Below, one piece after another: positions 36,591-46,654 of a DNA stretch of 64,000 nt. The stretch spans positions 1-64,000 of the forward strand of contig JABYQU010000063.1 of the NCBI GenBank assembly GCA_022264855.1. The letters are read 5' to 3'. The stretch comes from Lenzites betulinus (Eukaryota; Basidiomycota; Agaricomycetes; Polyporales; Polyporaceae). Position 1 is the first letter of the stretch; each line of letters begins with the position of its first letter. The position numbers and the translations under genes were made by a program. A model generated the notes under the pieces. That model did no database searches. It saw only the letters and a list, made by a program, of their open reading frames with translations, and was not told where the DNA came from.

Positions 36591-36947
36591 CGAAACGCGC
36601 TGTACTACAAACTGAGCTCCTCCACACTTCCCGCCCCGCATATATTTATACGCTTTCAGAAGCCGAGACGTATCTTTTTGCCAGCATCGATATGACTTTC
36701 TCCTTTAACGGACAACATGAAACATTCCCGGGCTCACTACGCACAGGTGTAGTTGTGGACCTTCTCGAACGCGCATTACACTCTGTCGTCACCACAAAAC
36801 CGCGCTTGGAACTCCAGTCAGAACTCCTTCCATCATTTGCTGCTCTACATAATTGAGAATTGCGCGGTCAGTATCTCATCACACAATCGATTATTGTGCC
36901 CATAACACTCACATCCGGCTCAGCATAGACGCAAGGTATCACGTCTG
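36591..36947. other. Convergent spacer before the peptide array
   Basis: About 360 nt between the PP2C stop and the first small-peptide stop codon. Nothing recognised. Confidence 0.4.
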
Positions 36948-37073
36948 TTACTTGGGCGGAAGGCAGTGAGGTGGAGCCCCTACACAAGGCTCAGGAGCAA
37001 GGGCAACCGGTTTGGCGACCGCTGAAGCAGCGAAAACGGCGACGAGGATGAGGACTTTGCTGATGATTTGCAT
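36948..37073 (-). CDS. Small secreted cysteine peptide 1 (41 aa)
   Basis: A single-exon gene. MQIISKVLILVAVFAASAVA is a signal peptide with an AVA cleavage site. The mature part is about 21 residues: KPVALAPEP, then CVGAPPHC (C-x6-C) and LPPK. It is the closest to the PP2C gene of five paralogs on this strand (36948-41218). It has only two of the four cysteines of copies 3-5, but the two retain the spacing of cysteines 1 and 3 of copies 4 and 5. A TATAAAA lies 39-45 nt upstream of the ATG. No described family recognised. Secretion is well supported; function unknown. Confidence 0.75.
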   Translation of the reverse strand: MQIISKVLILVAVFAASAVAKPVALAPEPCVGAPPHCLPPK

Positions 37074-37111
37074 GATGCTTTGAGTGAACGCTACCGATCC
37101 CCGCCCGCCCG

Positions 37112-37118
37112 TTTTATA
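37112..37118 (-). promoter_or_regulatory. TATA box of peptide 1
   Basis: TATAAAA on the minus strand, 39-45 nt before the ATG at 37073. The other four peptide genes have one in the same relative place. Confidence 0.65.
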
Positions 37119-37791
37119 CGTGGGTGGAAACCACCCCTCGATGACATCGGCATCCGCATTGAACGGAGGAGAGTACGTTAGCTGACATATGACAAATACT
37201 GGAGGCATCGTCTGGCGGCGTGGAATTAGGTCCGGCTCTCCCGCCTGTCATCGCCGGGCTGTCCATGGCCAGGAACCTCTCCGCTTGCACAGGGCAAAGC
37301 TCAGCGTTACTCCGTATTGGCTATAGAGCTGACATGTGCTGAAGGCTTCCCCACTCTGTTCAATTGCAGGCGTCTATAGGCTGTCAAAGCAAGACGTCGG
37401 GCGGCTTTGGACCTGGCATCAACTGGGATATTGCGACCGAATTCCGAATGGCATAGTACGTAAGTTCGTTGTGTGGACCGCAGTACAGGGTACCGGCACT
37501 GAATCATCGTAACCGCAGACAAAGTCGCTCAAGTATCACTCGGATCCACTCAACATGCACGCCCATTCAATATTTCAACATCGTTATACATCTTCACAGT
37601 CACGCCCCCGTACGACAGCCCCCACTAGCCCCCAAACTACTCCACATCCTAATCCGACGGTTCCAGGTCACGGTTCGTACACCTTTCTACAGGCAGGAGT
37701 TTATCTGCAAGGTTGCGACACTAGTCAGCGGCTGATACCCATGCAGGTTTTCCACGGCTGCACATACCTCCTTGAACTTGCCCACTTCCAT
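37119..37791. other. Spacer between peptides 1 and 2
   Basis: About 670 nt with no gene seen. Holds the peptide 1 upstream region and the peptide 2 3' UTR. Confidence 0.4.
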
Positions 37792-37905
37792 TTAGGGATT
37801 GTTGCAGATCGGGTGGTTTTCGGGGCACTCCTTGGGAGCAGGGGACGCGACCGCGGCAGCGGCGAAGAGGGTCACGAGGACGAGGAACTTGGTGATGATC
37901 TGCAT
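37792..37905 (-). CDS. Small secreted cysteine peptide 2 (37 aa)
   Basis: A single-exon gene. Signal peptide MQIITKFLVLVTLFAAAAVA, cleaved after AVA. The mature part is about 17 residues: SPAPKE then CPENHPIC (C-x6-C) and NNP. The signal sequence is the closest relative of that of peptide 1 (MQII[ST]K). It has the same two-cysteine spacing as peptide 1 and the SPAP pro-like segment shared with peptides 4 and 5. TATAAAA lies 85-91 nt upstream. At 37 residues it is far below the usual cut-off for gene prediction and is likely missed by automatic annotation. Confidence 0.75.
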   Translation of the reverse strand: MQIITKFLVLVTLFAAAAVASPAPKECPENHPICNNP

Positions 37906-37989
37906 GGTGTGTAGAGGTTTGGGTTTGGTTTGGTTGGTTCGACTGTGGCTCGGGGAGGTGTCGTGCTGTTGCCGGTGGATGCGTATCCC

Positions 37990-37996
37990 TTTTATA
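37990..37996 (-). promoter_or_regulatory. TATA box of peptide 2
   Basis: TATAAAA on the minus strand, followed by GGGATACGC, 85-91 nt before the ATG at 37905. Confidence 0.65.
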
Positions 37997-39206
37997 CTTG
38001 CGCGAGTGTGTGCGTCGTGGGCTGCGCTGACTACTCTCACTCTCAGAGCCATGTCGAAGTCCTGATTTACTCCACTAGCTGGACTCGTCGAGAGGACCCA
38101 TCGTATTTCTCGGACCGTGAAACAGGCACAACCTTGCTATCATGCTCGTAGCATGAGGCCGCTCACGAAAGTCCCATATTGGGGGAGCGTGAAAATCTCC
38201 TTTGCGGTATCTACATCATTATGGGCGGCGAGCAATATTGCGGCCGTATTCTGTTGACTTCAATTCTTTTTTCCAGCAAGCACGATGTACTGCATATTAT
38301 GAACCGTGCACGACCGAAGTTGACTGGCAAATACTCGCTTCTCGGTGTCAAAATAAATTCCACAGCTCGGTCAAGGTAGGGGGCACACATACGTTTTTAG
38401 AGACAGTCATTTCGGACGACGTTCAGATGTTGGCACCCATCAGGCCGTCAATCCATTTTTGATGTAGGTCCAACTTGGACTGAAACCTTTACCATTACAC
38501 CCTCTGCGACTCGCTAGATGCCGACAGCTCCCTCGATCACAGCAGCCCTGAACGTGTTGTTTGCGCGCCGCTCTGAGACCCAGTCCTATCCGCTTCGATA
38601 GCCCATACGAACAGGTACTATCTCTTCTTCGGAGAAACGACGGAGTCTAGTGGAGTTTCTGAGACGGGCGTAAGCGGGCACCCCACGCGATTTCATTGTG
38701 CGTCTCTGAACAGCTCTGAACCAACTTCCAAGGCACTGTCTGAGACGGAGCCCATATCGGACCACACAACTTACAAGTCTCAGTTTACACCCTCCCTTTG
38801 CCTCGATTTTGATCTCGGCATTGCCGGCGGCCTTGGGTGAGCACCACTGTTCACTGGGATCTTGACTGCTGACCCTGGCCCTGTTTCTTGCATGCAGCAC
38901 CAGCTTAGGATCGGCGTCGAAGGAAAAATGAAAGATGCTGCCACTGGGCCCGGACGTCTTTCAGAGACACCAATTCCGAATTTTCAGCATCCTCCACTCG
39001 AGATGTGGATAAGCGTCAGCGCATGCTACTGCGTGGCTGCTGCGCCGAATGATTGATCGTGGCACGACCCACGTTCAGACGGCCAAACGTCCTATCGATA
39101 TCAAGTTCAACGAAACTCAACAGGGTACAATTCCGAATTCGACGGGAGCCGACTATGATATGAAGTTGTGAACAGCCACCACTGCCTCGGAACCTGATCA
39201 CCTGAT

Positions 39207-39246
<40 letters not shown>

Positions 39247-39488
39247 GCGCTTGGGTACTCGGCGGGCCGCCGTCCCGCCCCCAAACTTCCTGCTCCCGCC
39301 GGCGTCACCAATCGCAGTGGCTCGTTCACGGACGTCGTGTAGTTGTAAGTCGTAGTTGGCTGCTCCTCTGAAGCGCTGAAGGTTCATAACATATGATCAC
39401 AGACCCCGTTAGCTTTTTTGACCGTGACGTCGCGTTGTAATGTCATCTCGCCACGTACCTACAAGGCCCTGGACCACCCGCAGCCCTT
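37997..39488. other. Spacer between peptides 2 and 3
   Basis: About 1.5 kb, the largest gap in the peptide array, with a (GA)16 run at 39211-39242. No intact gene seen; one 11-codon minus-strand frame starting MQYI near 38295 was judged insufficient. Confidence 0.4.
39211..39242. repeat. (GA)16 microsatellite
   Basis: Thirty-two nucleotides of perfect GA dinucleotide repeat, the only long simple repeat of this type in the window. It lies in the largest gap of the peptide array. Confidence 0.95.
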
Positions 39489-39620
39489 TTAATTGTCGCA
39501 AGGGCACGGACTGCTGCTGCACACCGTGCAGCGCGGTGCCTCGCGCGGTCTCAGCGGGACAGCGATAACAGCAGCCGCAAGTAGGACGAGGATGAGGGAA
39601 AGCTTGCCGACAATCTGCAT
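39489..39620 (-). CDS. Small secreted cysteine peptide 3 (43 aa)
   Basis: A single-exon gene. MQIVGKLSLILVLLAAAVIA is a signal peptide. The mature part VPLRPREAPR leads to CTVCSSSPCPC and ends DN. Four cysteines are arranged C-x2-C-x4-C-x-C. The last two (PCPC) match peptides 4 and 5 exactly; there is one extra residue between the first two. Basic residues (RPRE, APR) before the Cys motif could be a processing site, but this is only a suggestion. TATAAAA lies about 64-71 nt upstream. No described family recognised. Confidence 0.78.
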   Translation of the reverse strand: MQIVGKLSLILVLLAAAVIAVPLRPREAPRCTVCSSSPCPCDN

Positions 39621-39683
39621 GATGGCACAGGAGCCGTGTTCGCCTGGAGTTGTTGAGCATCAGCTCGGGCGTACCGCTCGCCA

Positions 39684-39691
39684 TTTTTATA
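39684..39691 (-). promoter_or_regulatory. TATA box of peptide 3
   Basis: TATAAAAA on the minus strand, 64-71 nt before the ATG at 39620. Confidence 0.65.
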
Positions 39692-40315
39692 CAAGTAATG
39701 TCGTGGTACCTGGTCATGGTGAGCGTGGCTGGTTTGTAAACATCTTGGCGGGGCTGGGGACTGGCTGTGGAGGGAGGACATTCTCCCCACGCTTTCTGGG
39801 ATGGCAGATCCGATATGCCAGGAGTTCCGTGCGGATTTGACAGCTTCAATTGAGGTACGTTATACTATTATCTCATGAGCGGTGGAGTCGGAGTCCGAAG
39901 GCTTCGTCCGACCTTTACAATACACGCTTGCTTTGTTCTTCGACAGATAGGTCCCTATGCGCTAGGTCTTGCAAGCGGCCGGATGGTTCTTCTCATACGC
40001 AATACTAGTATGCTGCGCGGCGGCTTCAAGTTGACGATGGGATGCAAGATGCGCTCGTATGACTGAACTCATTGTTCAACTTCAATGCCAACATCGCAGG
40101 GTGCTTCGGCGAAAGCTTATTACATCCAGCGTTGCGCCCTCCTACCGGACTCGCTCTCCATTGCCAACGCCCCTATCGATAGCGTGACAGTCGTCCGCCT
40201 CCAACCCAATATACACCGAATGGTCTATAAAGTATGTCAGCACGCCCAATGTTCGGATTGGTCCTCATCGCCCCTGTGCTTGGCACTCACCTCGTGATTA
40301 GTATATGAATTTGCT
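39692..40315. other. Spacer between peptides 3 and 4
   Basis: About 620 nt with no gene seen. Confidence 0.4.
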
Positions 40316-40456
40316 TTATTCCTGGTTCTTTGTTCCGTCGCACGGGCAGGGACTCGTGATGCAAACGCAGCGCGGCGCTTCTAATGGGGCCGGAGTGGCG
40401 ACCGCTACAGCGGCGAGAAAGGCAGCGACGAGGAATAGCTTGCTGAGAATCTGCAT
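40316..40456 (-). CDS. Small secreted cysteine peptide 4 (46 aa)
   Basis: A single-exon gene. MQILSKLFLVAAFLAAVAVA is a signal peptide with an AVA site. The mature part TPAPLEAPR precedes CVCITSPCPC and ends DGTKNQE. Four cysteines in a C-x-C-x4-C-x-C layout, identical in spacing to peptide 5 and nearly identical in sequence (CVCIT[SD]PCPC). TATAAA lies 54-59 nt upstream. Together with peptides 3 and 5 it forms the four-cysteine subgroup. The paired CxC motifs could form disulfides or bind metal; which one cannot be told from sequence. Confidence 0.82.
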   Translation of the reverse strand: MQILSKLFLVAAFLAAVAVATPAPLEAPRCVCITSPCPCDGTKNQE

Positions 40457-40509
40457 GGTGCGTGCGATGATGTGAATATTGTCGAGCTCGTGTACTAACT
40501 CTGGTTGCC

Positions 40510-40515
40510 TTTATA
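40510..40515 (-). promoter_or_regulatory. TATA box of peptide 4
   Basis: TATAAA followed by GGC on the minus strand, 54-59 nt before the ATG at 40456. Confidence 0.65.
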
Positions 40516-41089
40516 CAGCTCTCCCTGGCTGCGTCTAATGAGCGCGAGCTGTCTCTCAAATAGAACCACTCTGGGAGGACAGACGCAAACGCTCGATTCG
40601 GCGGTGGGAGATCCGGTATGTCAGAAATCGACTAGTAGGACATCGACAGGCATGGTGACATTGTGAACGGATCCAGAGCGTTGAGAGTTGCGGAGAGGCA
40701 CGCCGTGTATGTCGTACATTTTCTCTCAGCTGTCGAGACCTTGACAGCTTTGCAAACATGCGTAGCCGACATACAGTGGGCAAATATAATCGCCGGCGAT
40801 GGAGCCTGAGGTTGGTCCACTTTATGACTCATCCTCCGTACTCGATGGGCACGAATTGACTCATGGTCCTCGTCCGCTTATCGTGAGGTCGACCAGGCAA
40901 ATTTCCATGAATGTATACATTTAATTACTCCATAGCAAGCAACGTTCGTTTCACAGATACTAAAGCTCCTTCACGACATATACCCAGTCGATCATCCATC
41001 ACTGCGACATACGCGCTGGGAAAGGAATAGACGGTTGTCAGCGATGAATGAGATTCGGATGCTGGACGAAGTTACCCACTTGTCCTCCT
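40516..41089. other. Spacer between peptides 4 and 5
   Basis: About 570 nt with no gene seen. Confidence 0.4.
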
Positions 41090-41218
41090 TCAAGACTTCG
41101 CACACGGGCACGGGTCTGTGATGCACACGCAGCGTACTTCCTCTGCGGGATTGGGAGTAGCGCTGACTGTGGCTACAAGGAGAGCTGCAGCGAGGAGGAG
41201 CTTGTTGATGAACTGCAT
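41090..41218 (-). CDS. Small secreted cysteine peptide 5 (42 aa)
   Basis: A single-exon gene. MQFINKLLLAAALLVATVSA is a signal peptide with a VSA site. The mature part TPNPAEEVR precedes CVCITDPCPC and ends AKS. It differs from peptide 4 in the cysteine core by one residue (S to D) and shares the TPxPxE pro-like segment. It is the copy nearest the chitin synthase gene. TATAAAA lies 70-76 nt upstream. Nothing in the sequence tells whether it acts on the fungus itself, a host or competitors. Confidence 0.82.
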   Translation of the reverse strand: MQFINKLLLAAALLVATVSATPNPAEEVRCVCITDPCPCAKS

Positions 41219-41287
41219 CGTGCGAGTATACGTGAGGTAGTGGTGACTTCGTGTTGCTGAAGCCCCTTGCGGTGTTCTTATCCAGCA

Positions 41288-41294
41288 TTTTATA
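41288..41294 (-). promoter_or_regulatory. TATA box of peptide 5
   Basis: TATAAAA on the minus strand, 70-76 nt before the ATG at 41218. Confidence 0.65.
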
Positions 41295-42140
41295 CTATTC
41301 CTCTGGCTGAGTCACAGACATTGTTCACGAGCTCACAAGGCATCCCAAGCGAGGTATATGTCAAGGCAGACAGCTTTGCTGGAACATGACAGATGGGATA
41401 CGTCAATTGTCAGGGCATTCACAGGTACATGTTCGTACCTTTCCGAGTCGCATTTGCGGGGATCGTCTCCTCGTGATCTCGTATACGACATCTTCGTAAG
41501 CACAATGAGCATGTATAACGGACGCGCCTGATCACTGTTGTATTTACAGTCATAGGTACTGGCACTATCTAGGCTGTACTGGCCCAAGTCCTGTGTGGGC
41601 CATGTTTGAGTGACGTTGTTTGTCGAGCATGGGATTTTATCCTGTCATGTATGAGGGCCGGTACGCTCACCAGTATAGTGATCTAGAGTTCGATGTGGTG
41701 CTAGGAGCACTGTAACGGAAATGAAGTTGAGGTCACGTCAACCATTTGCTAGTTCCAGCCTTCGCAATAGTTGATGGTACGATGCTGGTCTAGAAGAATA
41801 GATTCCAGCGAGTCTTCTGATAAAATAGTCTTCGTTGAAAAGGGATTGAAGTTTACCGCCAGTCATTTGAGCTACTTAGTACCCAGGCCTCATGCACATG
41901 GGCGATGGGCCCGGGAGCGTTGACGGCGGTGGCGGTAGAAGACGGGCGCTTGGTGGACGCGCTGTTGTGGCGCGCCACGGTCACGTGAGAGGATACAGCT
42001 TCGCGTCGGGCTTGGGCTCGGAGAGTTGAGTTTGCTGCGCGCGTCCTCCTCTCGAGTCTCCACGCCCATGCTGCCGTCCGTCTTGCGCTTTTTCTCCGCG
42101 AATACCTCCTGAACCGATTTGCTTGCTGACCTCGATCACA
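41295..42140. other. Divergent upstream region of chitin synthase
   Basis: About 850 nt between peptide 5 (minus) and chitin synthase (plus). Pyrimidine-rich just before the chitin synthase ATG, as usual for fungal promoters. No gene seen. Confidence 0.45.
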
Positions 42141-45100
42141 ATGGCTGGCCGTCGGACCTATACCCCGCTCAACGACGAGAATGATGACTATAGCGATGTT
42201 CCCCCTCCACGCTCTACCATCATGCGCTATGCCCTCTCAGACGGACCTCTGCCCTCGCTTGACTCCAGCTTTGACTATGACAGGATTGACGCTGCTGTCA
42301 CCAACGTGCAACAACGCTTCTCGCACACTATGCGGACCTCCCCTGTTCGCCATCCATCTTTGCCGCCAGTACCGGAGGCCTCGGAGGAGGGTTCACTAGC
42401 AGAAGGCGCGTCTCTCTCTAGGAGCAGCTCTTCCTCAGGGATCACCATTGTGGGTCAAAGGTAAGCACACAGGTCCTTCATGAATTCACCGGCATGGTCC
42501 CTACACCGCATCATGGGTTAGATCCGCAGGGTCGACTTCACACTGACCTATTTTCTCACAACAGGCAAACTCAGCAAATCGAATACGCGCAGCTTCCCAC
42601 TATCAATTCTGGAGAGCCATTAGAGTGGGATGGCATGTATGCTGCCCCCGAGGAAGACCCTTTCGCCGACAACCACGCGCCCGCGTATCATCAACCAGTG
42701 CCCCACCCGCCGGCCCACCAGCGACCTGCTCTTGTCGCACAGCACACAGCCCAGTCCAGCTTCTATGACCCCAACCCTCCATACTACAAACCGGGGCGCT
42801 CGTCATGGGCAGCGCCCTCGCGGCCAATGTCTGCGTACAGCGCGGTCACCTCTGTCCAATCTAACCCCACAGGCTGGACATACGCGTCTCCGGACCGCCC
42901 CACGTCTGGCATGTACCCCAACGATTCCAGCATCGACCATTTCAGACACGACACGGAGGCATTCGCGTCGGGGACTCTATCTCGCCCGTCATACAGGCCC
43001 CCGCGGTCGCGTTCCCCCACACCTGCGGTAGACGACGAGGACTACCAGATTAGTGGAGACGGGAGTGTCCAGTACACTGGGTACACCCCGTCTCCTCAGC
43101 GGCGCCCCCTATCGCAAGTGTCAACGAACGGAGGCGTTGGACAGGAGAACTCGCCCTCGTTAGCCCGCACGCGTGCCCAGTCGGAGCCCCCGGACATGGA
43201 GAAGGCGTCGCTCACCCACTCCGCGTCGCTGACGGAGCCCGAGACCCCGACGACTACTCGGCACTTTGGGCCCGCCCCATCGGGGCGTGTGCTACGACGA
43301 CACAAGACGAAGAAACGGGTACAACTCACGAACGGAAACTTGGTGCTCGACATGGCGGTGCCCCCGAAACTCGTTTTGCCGCGGCGTGGCGAGCCGGAGT
43401 CGACAAAGACCCGTTACACGGCAGTGACTTGCGACCCAGACGAGTTCGAGAAGAACGGGTTTATACTCCGCCAGAACGAATTGCGGAGGACGACTGAGCT
43501 GTTTATTGTTATTACTATGTTTAATGTGCGTAACTGGAGTCTTGCCTGTGCAATGTTGAGGAAGGATGCTGATTGGGCGTGCACTGACAGGAGGATGAGA
43601 TCCTCTTTTGCCGTACTATGTACGGTGTGATGCGTAACATTGCGCACCTGTGTTCTCGAAAGAATTCGCGGACGTGGGGACAAGACGCATGGAAAAAGGT
43701 TAGTGCTCTCGCAGGAACGTCCTTGACATCTGCTTAAACAACACTATGCTACAGGTGGTCGTATGCATCGTCGCAGACGGCCGCAAGAAAGTCCACCCGC
43801 GCGTGCTAGACTGCTTGACTCTACTCGGCGTGTACCAGCCTGGTGACCACATGAAGAACATGGTGAACAACAAGCCTGTCACGGCGCACATGTTCGAATA
43901 CACCACCACATTCGGGCTGGACGAGAACCTGCACTTCAAGTACCCGGACAAGGGTATCGTGCCGACACAGATCATCTTCTGCATGAAGGAGAAGAACCAG
44001 AAGAAGATCAACTCGCACCGGTGGTTTTTCAACGCGTTTGGCGCACTACTGCAGCCGAACGTGTGTGTGCTTCTGGACGTGGGGACGCGCCCTGGGAGTA
44101 AGAGTATTTATCATCTGTGGAAAGCGTTCGACGTGAACTCGAACGTCGCTGGCGCATGTGGTGAGATCGCTGCATACAAGGGCAAGCATTGGCGCGGCTT
44201 GCTCAACCCGCTCGGTACGTCCTTCCCCCATTTTGCGTGACGGGTGTAGAATCTAAGCAGTTATATCGTAGTTGCTGCCCAAAACTTCGAATACAAGATC
44301 ACTAACATCCTCGACAAACCGACAGAGAGCCTATTCGGCTACATCAGTGTGCTGGTACGACGCCCTTCGTTATTTCTTATTCCCTTGTGGCTTGAGACTG
44401 ACAACATGATTTCAAGCCGGGAGCATTCTCGGCGTACAGATATATCGCGCTACAAAACGACAAGTATGGATCTGGGCCATTGGCATCCTATTTCAAGGGC
44501 GAGGTTTTGCACGGTCGGGACACGGATATTTTCACCTCGAACATGTGTAAGTTGTGCCTCCCAATATCAGGCGGTCCAATATACTCACATCTGAATCGCT
44601 AGACCTCGCTGAGGATGTACGTCAATCGTGTGACATCCACGCCCAGTCTTTACACATGCTGACCCCTCACGGACAGCGTATCTTGTGTTTCGAACTCGTC
44701 GCTAAAGCGAACTCCAACTGGTATGCAGACGTTCCACTCTTTCAACCGCACTCCTAACCGTCCGTTCAGGATCCTAAAGTATGTCAAGAGCGCAATCGCT
44801 GAGACCGACGTCCCCGAGGCACTCCCAGAGTTCATCAGCCAGCGGCGGCGCTGGCTTAACGGCTCATTCTTCGCCGCGACGTACGCCATTGCTCATTTGG
44901 GCCAGATTCTGCGGTCTGGACATAGCGTCGGGCGCAAGGTCATGCTCGTGCTGGAGACGATTTATAACGTGATCAATCTGATTGCTTCCTGGTTTGCAGT
45001 GGTGGGTGGCTTTCTTGTGGTCCTCCGAATGCGTGCTGACGATTGTGGCGGGCAGGGAAATTTCTATCTGTTCTTTGTGAGTTGTCTTTGCACGATCCTC

Positions 45101-46417
45101 GAAGCTATATTGACCATTCCCAGGTTATCTTAACGTCTTCGCTCGAGAGCCCTGCATTTGGTATGCCAGGCATCAGGTACTTCAACGCGGTGATACAGGT
45201 GAGTCATCTCCGTAACATACAAGCGTGCAACCCGCTCACTAGGTGTGGGCCATACGCGTAGTTCTTCATGGCAGGCCTCGTCATTGCCTGTTTCCTGTTT
45301 TCCATGGGGAATAAGCCAAAAGCGTGAGTGCATTAAACCAAACCAGCTGCAAGAAACCATGGTGACATATTTCATTTTGCAGAGCGAGATGGAAATACAT
45401 GATATGTACCATCGCGTTCGCCGTTCTCATGGCCTACGTGATCTTTTGCGCCGTGATGTGCTCGATCCAAGCTGCTCGCCAGGGCGGCTCGTCGTACAGC
45501 GTCATGCTCTTCAGTATCATTATGACCTACGGAGGTGCGAAAGCCGAGCTCTCATACTTTTTGTGGCCGCTGACAAGTGGGCAAACGTTCAGTATATGCG
45601 GTGTCAAGCGTGCTATCGTTTGATCCGTGGCATATGCTCACGAGCTTCGTTCCGTATATGCTTCTCTCCCCGACATACATGAACATTCTACAGATGTGAG
45701 TCATCCTAGTCCCAGAATTGCAAAAAAGGTATCTGACCTCGTTCTCCCTCCAGCTACGCCTTCGCCAACCTCGACGACGTCAGTACTTCAACTCCTCACC
45801 TCATACCCACACTCACCCTTCCTCCCACAGATCTCCTGGGGCACAAAGCAGGACAGCGAGGTGAACACGGACCTCGGCGCCGTCATCCAGAACAGCAACT
45901 CGCAAGTGGACCTCGAGGTGCCGACGGACGCGGCGGACGTGAACAGCATCTACGAGGAGGCGCTCGACAACCTCAAGAACCGCAAGCCGCTCGCGAAGGC
46001 GAGCGCGGGGCTCAGCACGGCCGAGAAGGAGCAGCTCGCGAAGGACTACTACGCGAACGTGCGCACGAACGTCCTCCTCGCGTGGGTGCTCTCGAATGTG
46101 AGTCTTTCCCCCCTCTCTCTGTATACGACAGGCGGCAGGGGCTGACGCGGTCGCGCGCGTAGGGCCTGCTGCTCGTGGCGATCCTGGGCGGGGGCGATCC
46201 CGCGAACACGTTCACGGACTCGGGCGACCACTCGTTCAGCCGGACGAAGACGTACATGACCTTCATCCTCGCGTTCGTGGCCATCACCAGCATTATCGTG
46301 AGCATCCCTCCTGCGTCCCTTCCCCCTTTTGTTCACTGCTAACAAGCGTCCATGTACACTGTGTAGCGCTTCACGGGCTCGACGCTGTACCTCATCGTGC
46401 GTGTCTTCACCGGATGA
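42141..46417 (+). CDS. Chitin synthase, division 1
   Basis: The N-terminal 350 residues are hydrophilic and Pro/Ser-rich ([20 protein letters not shown] and on). The catalytic core follows: [99 protein letters not shown] and [14 protein letters not shown] (QxxRW). Seven or so C-terminal transmembrane helices follow, ending [14 protein letters not shown]. It polymerises N-acetylglucosamine from UDP-GlcNAc into chitin at the plasma membrane. The chitin_synth_1N start and domain order place it in classes I-III; I would not choose among them. Fifteen or more exons; total about 900 aa. It looks intact. Confidence 0.9.
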
Positions 46418-46654
46418 GCGCTGAACTTTACCTCTCCCCGATCGCCGTTCCTGACCTACATGTATGCCCGCTATGTATCGTCTCCAAGTATGCGTTCCCA
46501 TTCTACGGACTGTCGACTGTCGGATATTGTACATATAGCCTCCTCACTTATGCATACATAACCATCGCTCTGCTCCTCTCGTTCGGCGATGGAACGAACG
46601 CTCCCCTCTGGCCCCGCACCCCGTCTCCAACGCACAATCCAAACCTGACCCGTC

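Noticed and set aside
38263..38295. Minus-strand 11-codon frame MQYIVLAGKKN, a possible sixth peptide
   Set aside because: It shares only the MQ start, has no signal peptide or cysteine, and no TATA box lies upstream.
36948..41218. Peptide array as a ribosomally made, UstY-modified (KexB-type) peptide cluster
   Set aside because: There is no DUF3328/UstY gene, cytochrome P450 or methyltransferase in the window, and precursors lack repeated core units.
36948..41218. Peptides as hydrophobins or classic defensins
   Set aside because: They have two or four cysteines, not the eight of hydrophobins, and lack the cysteine pattern and size of defensins.
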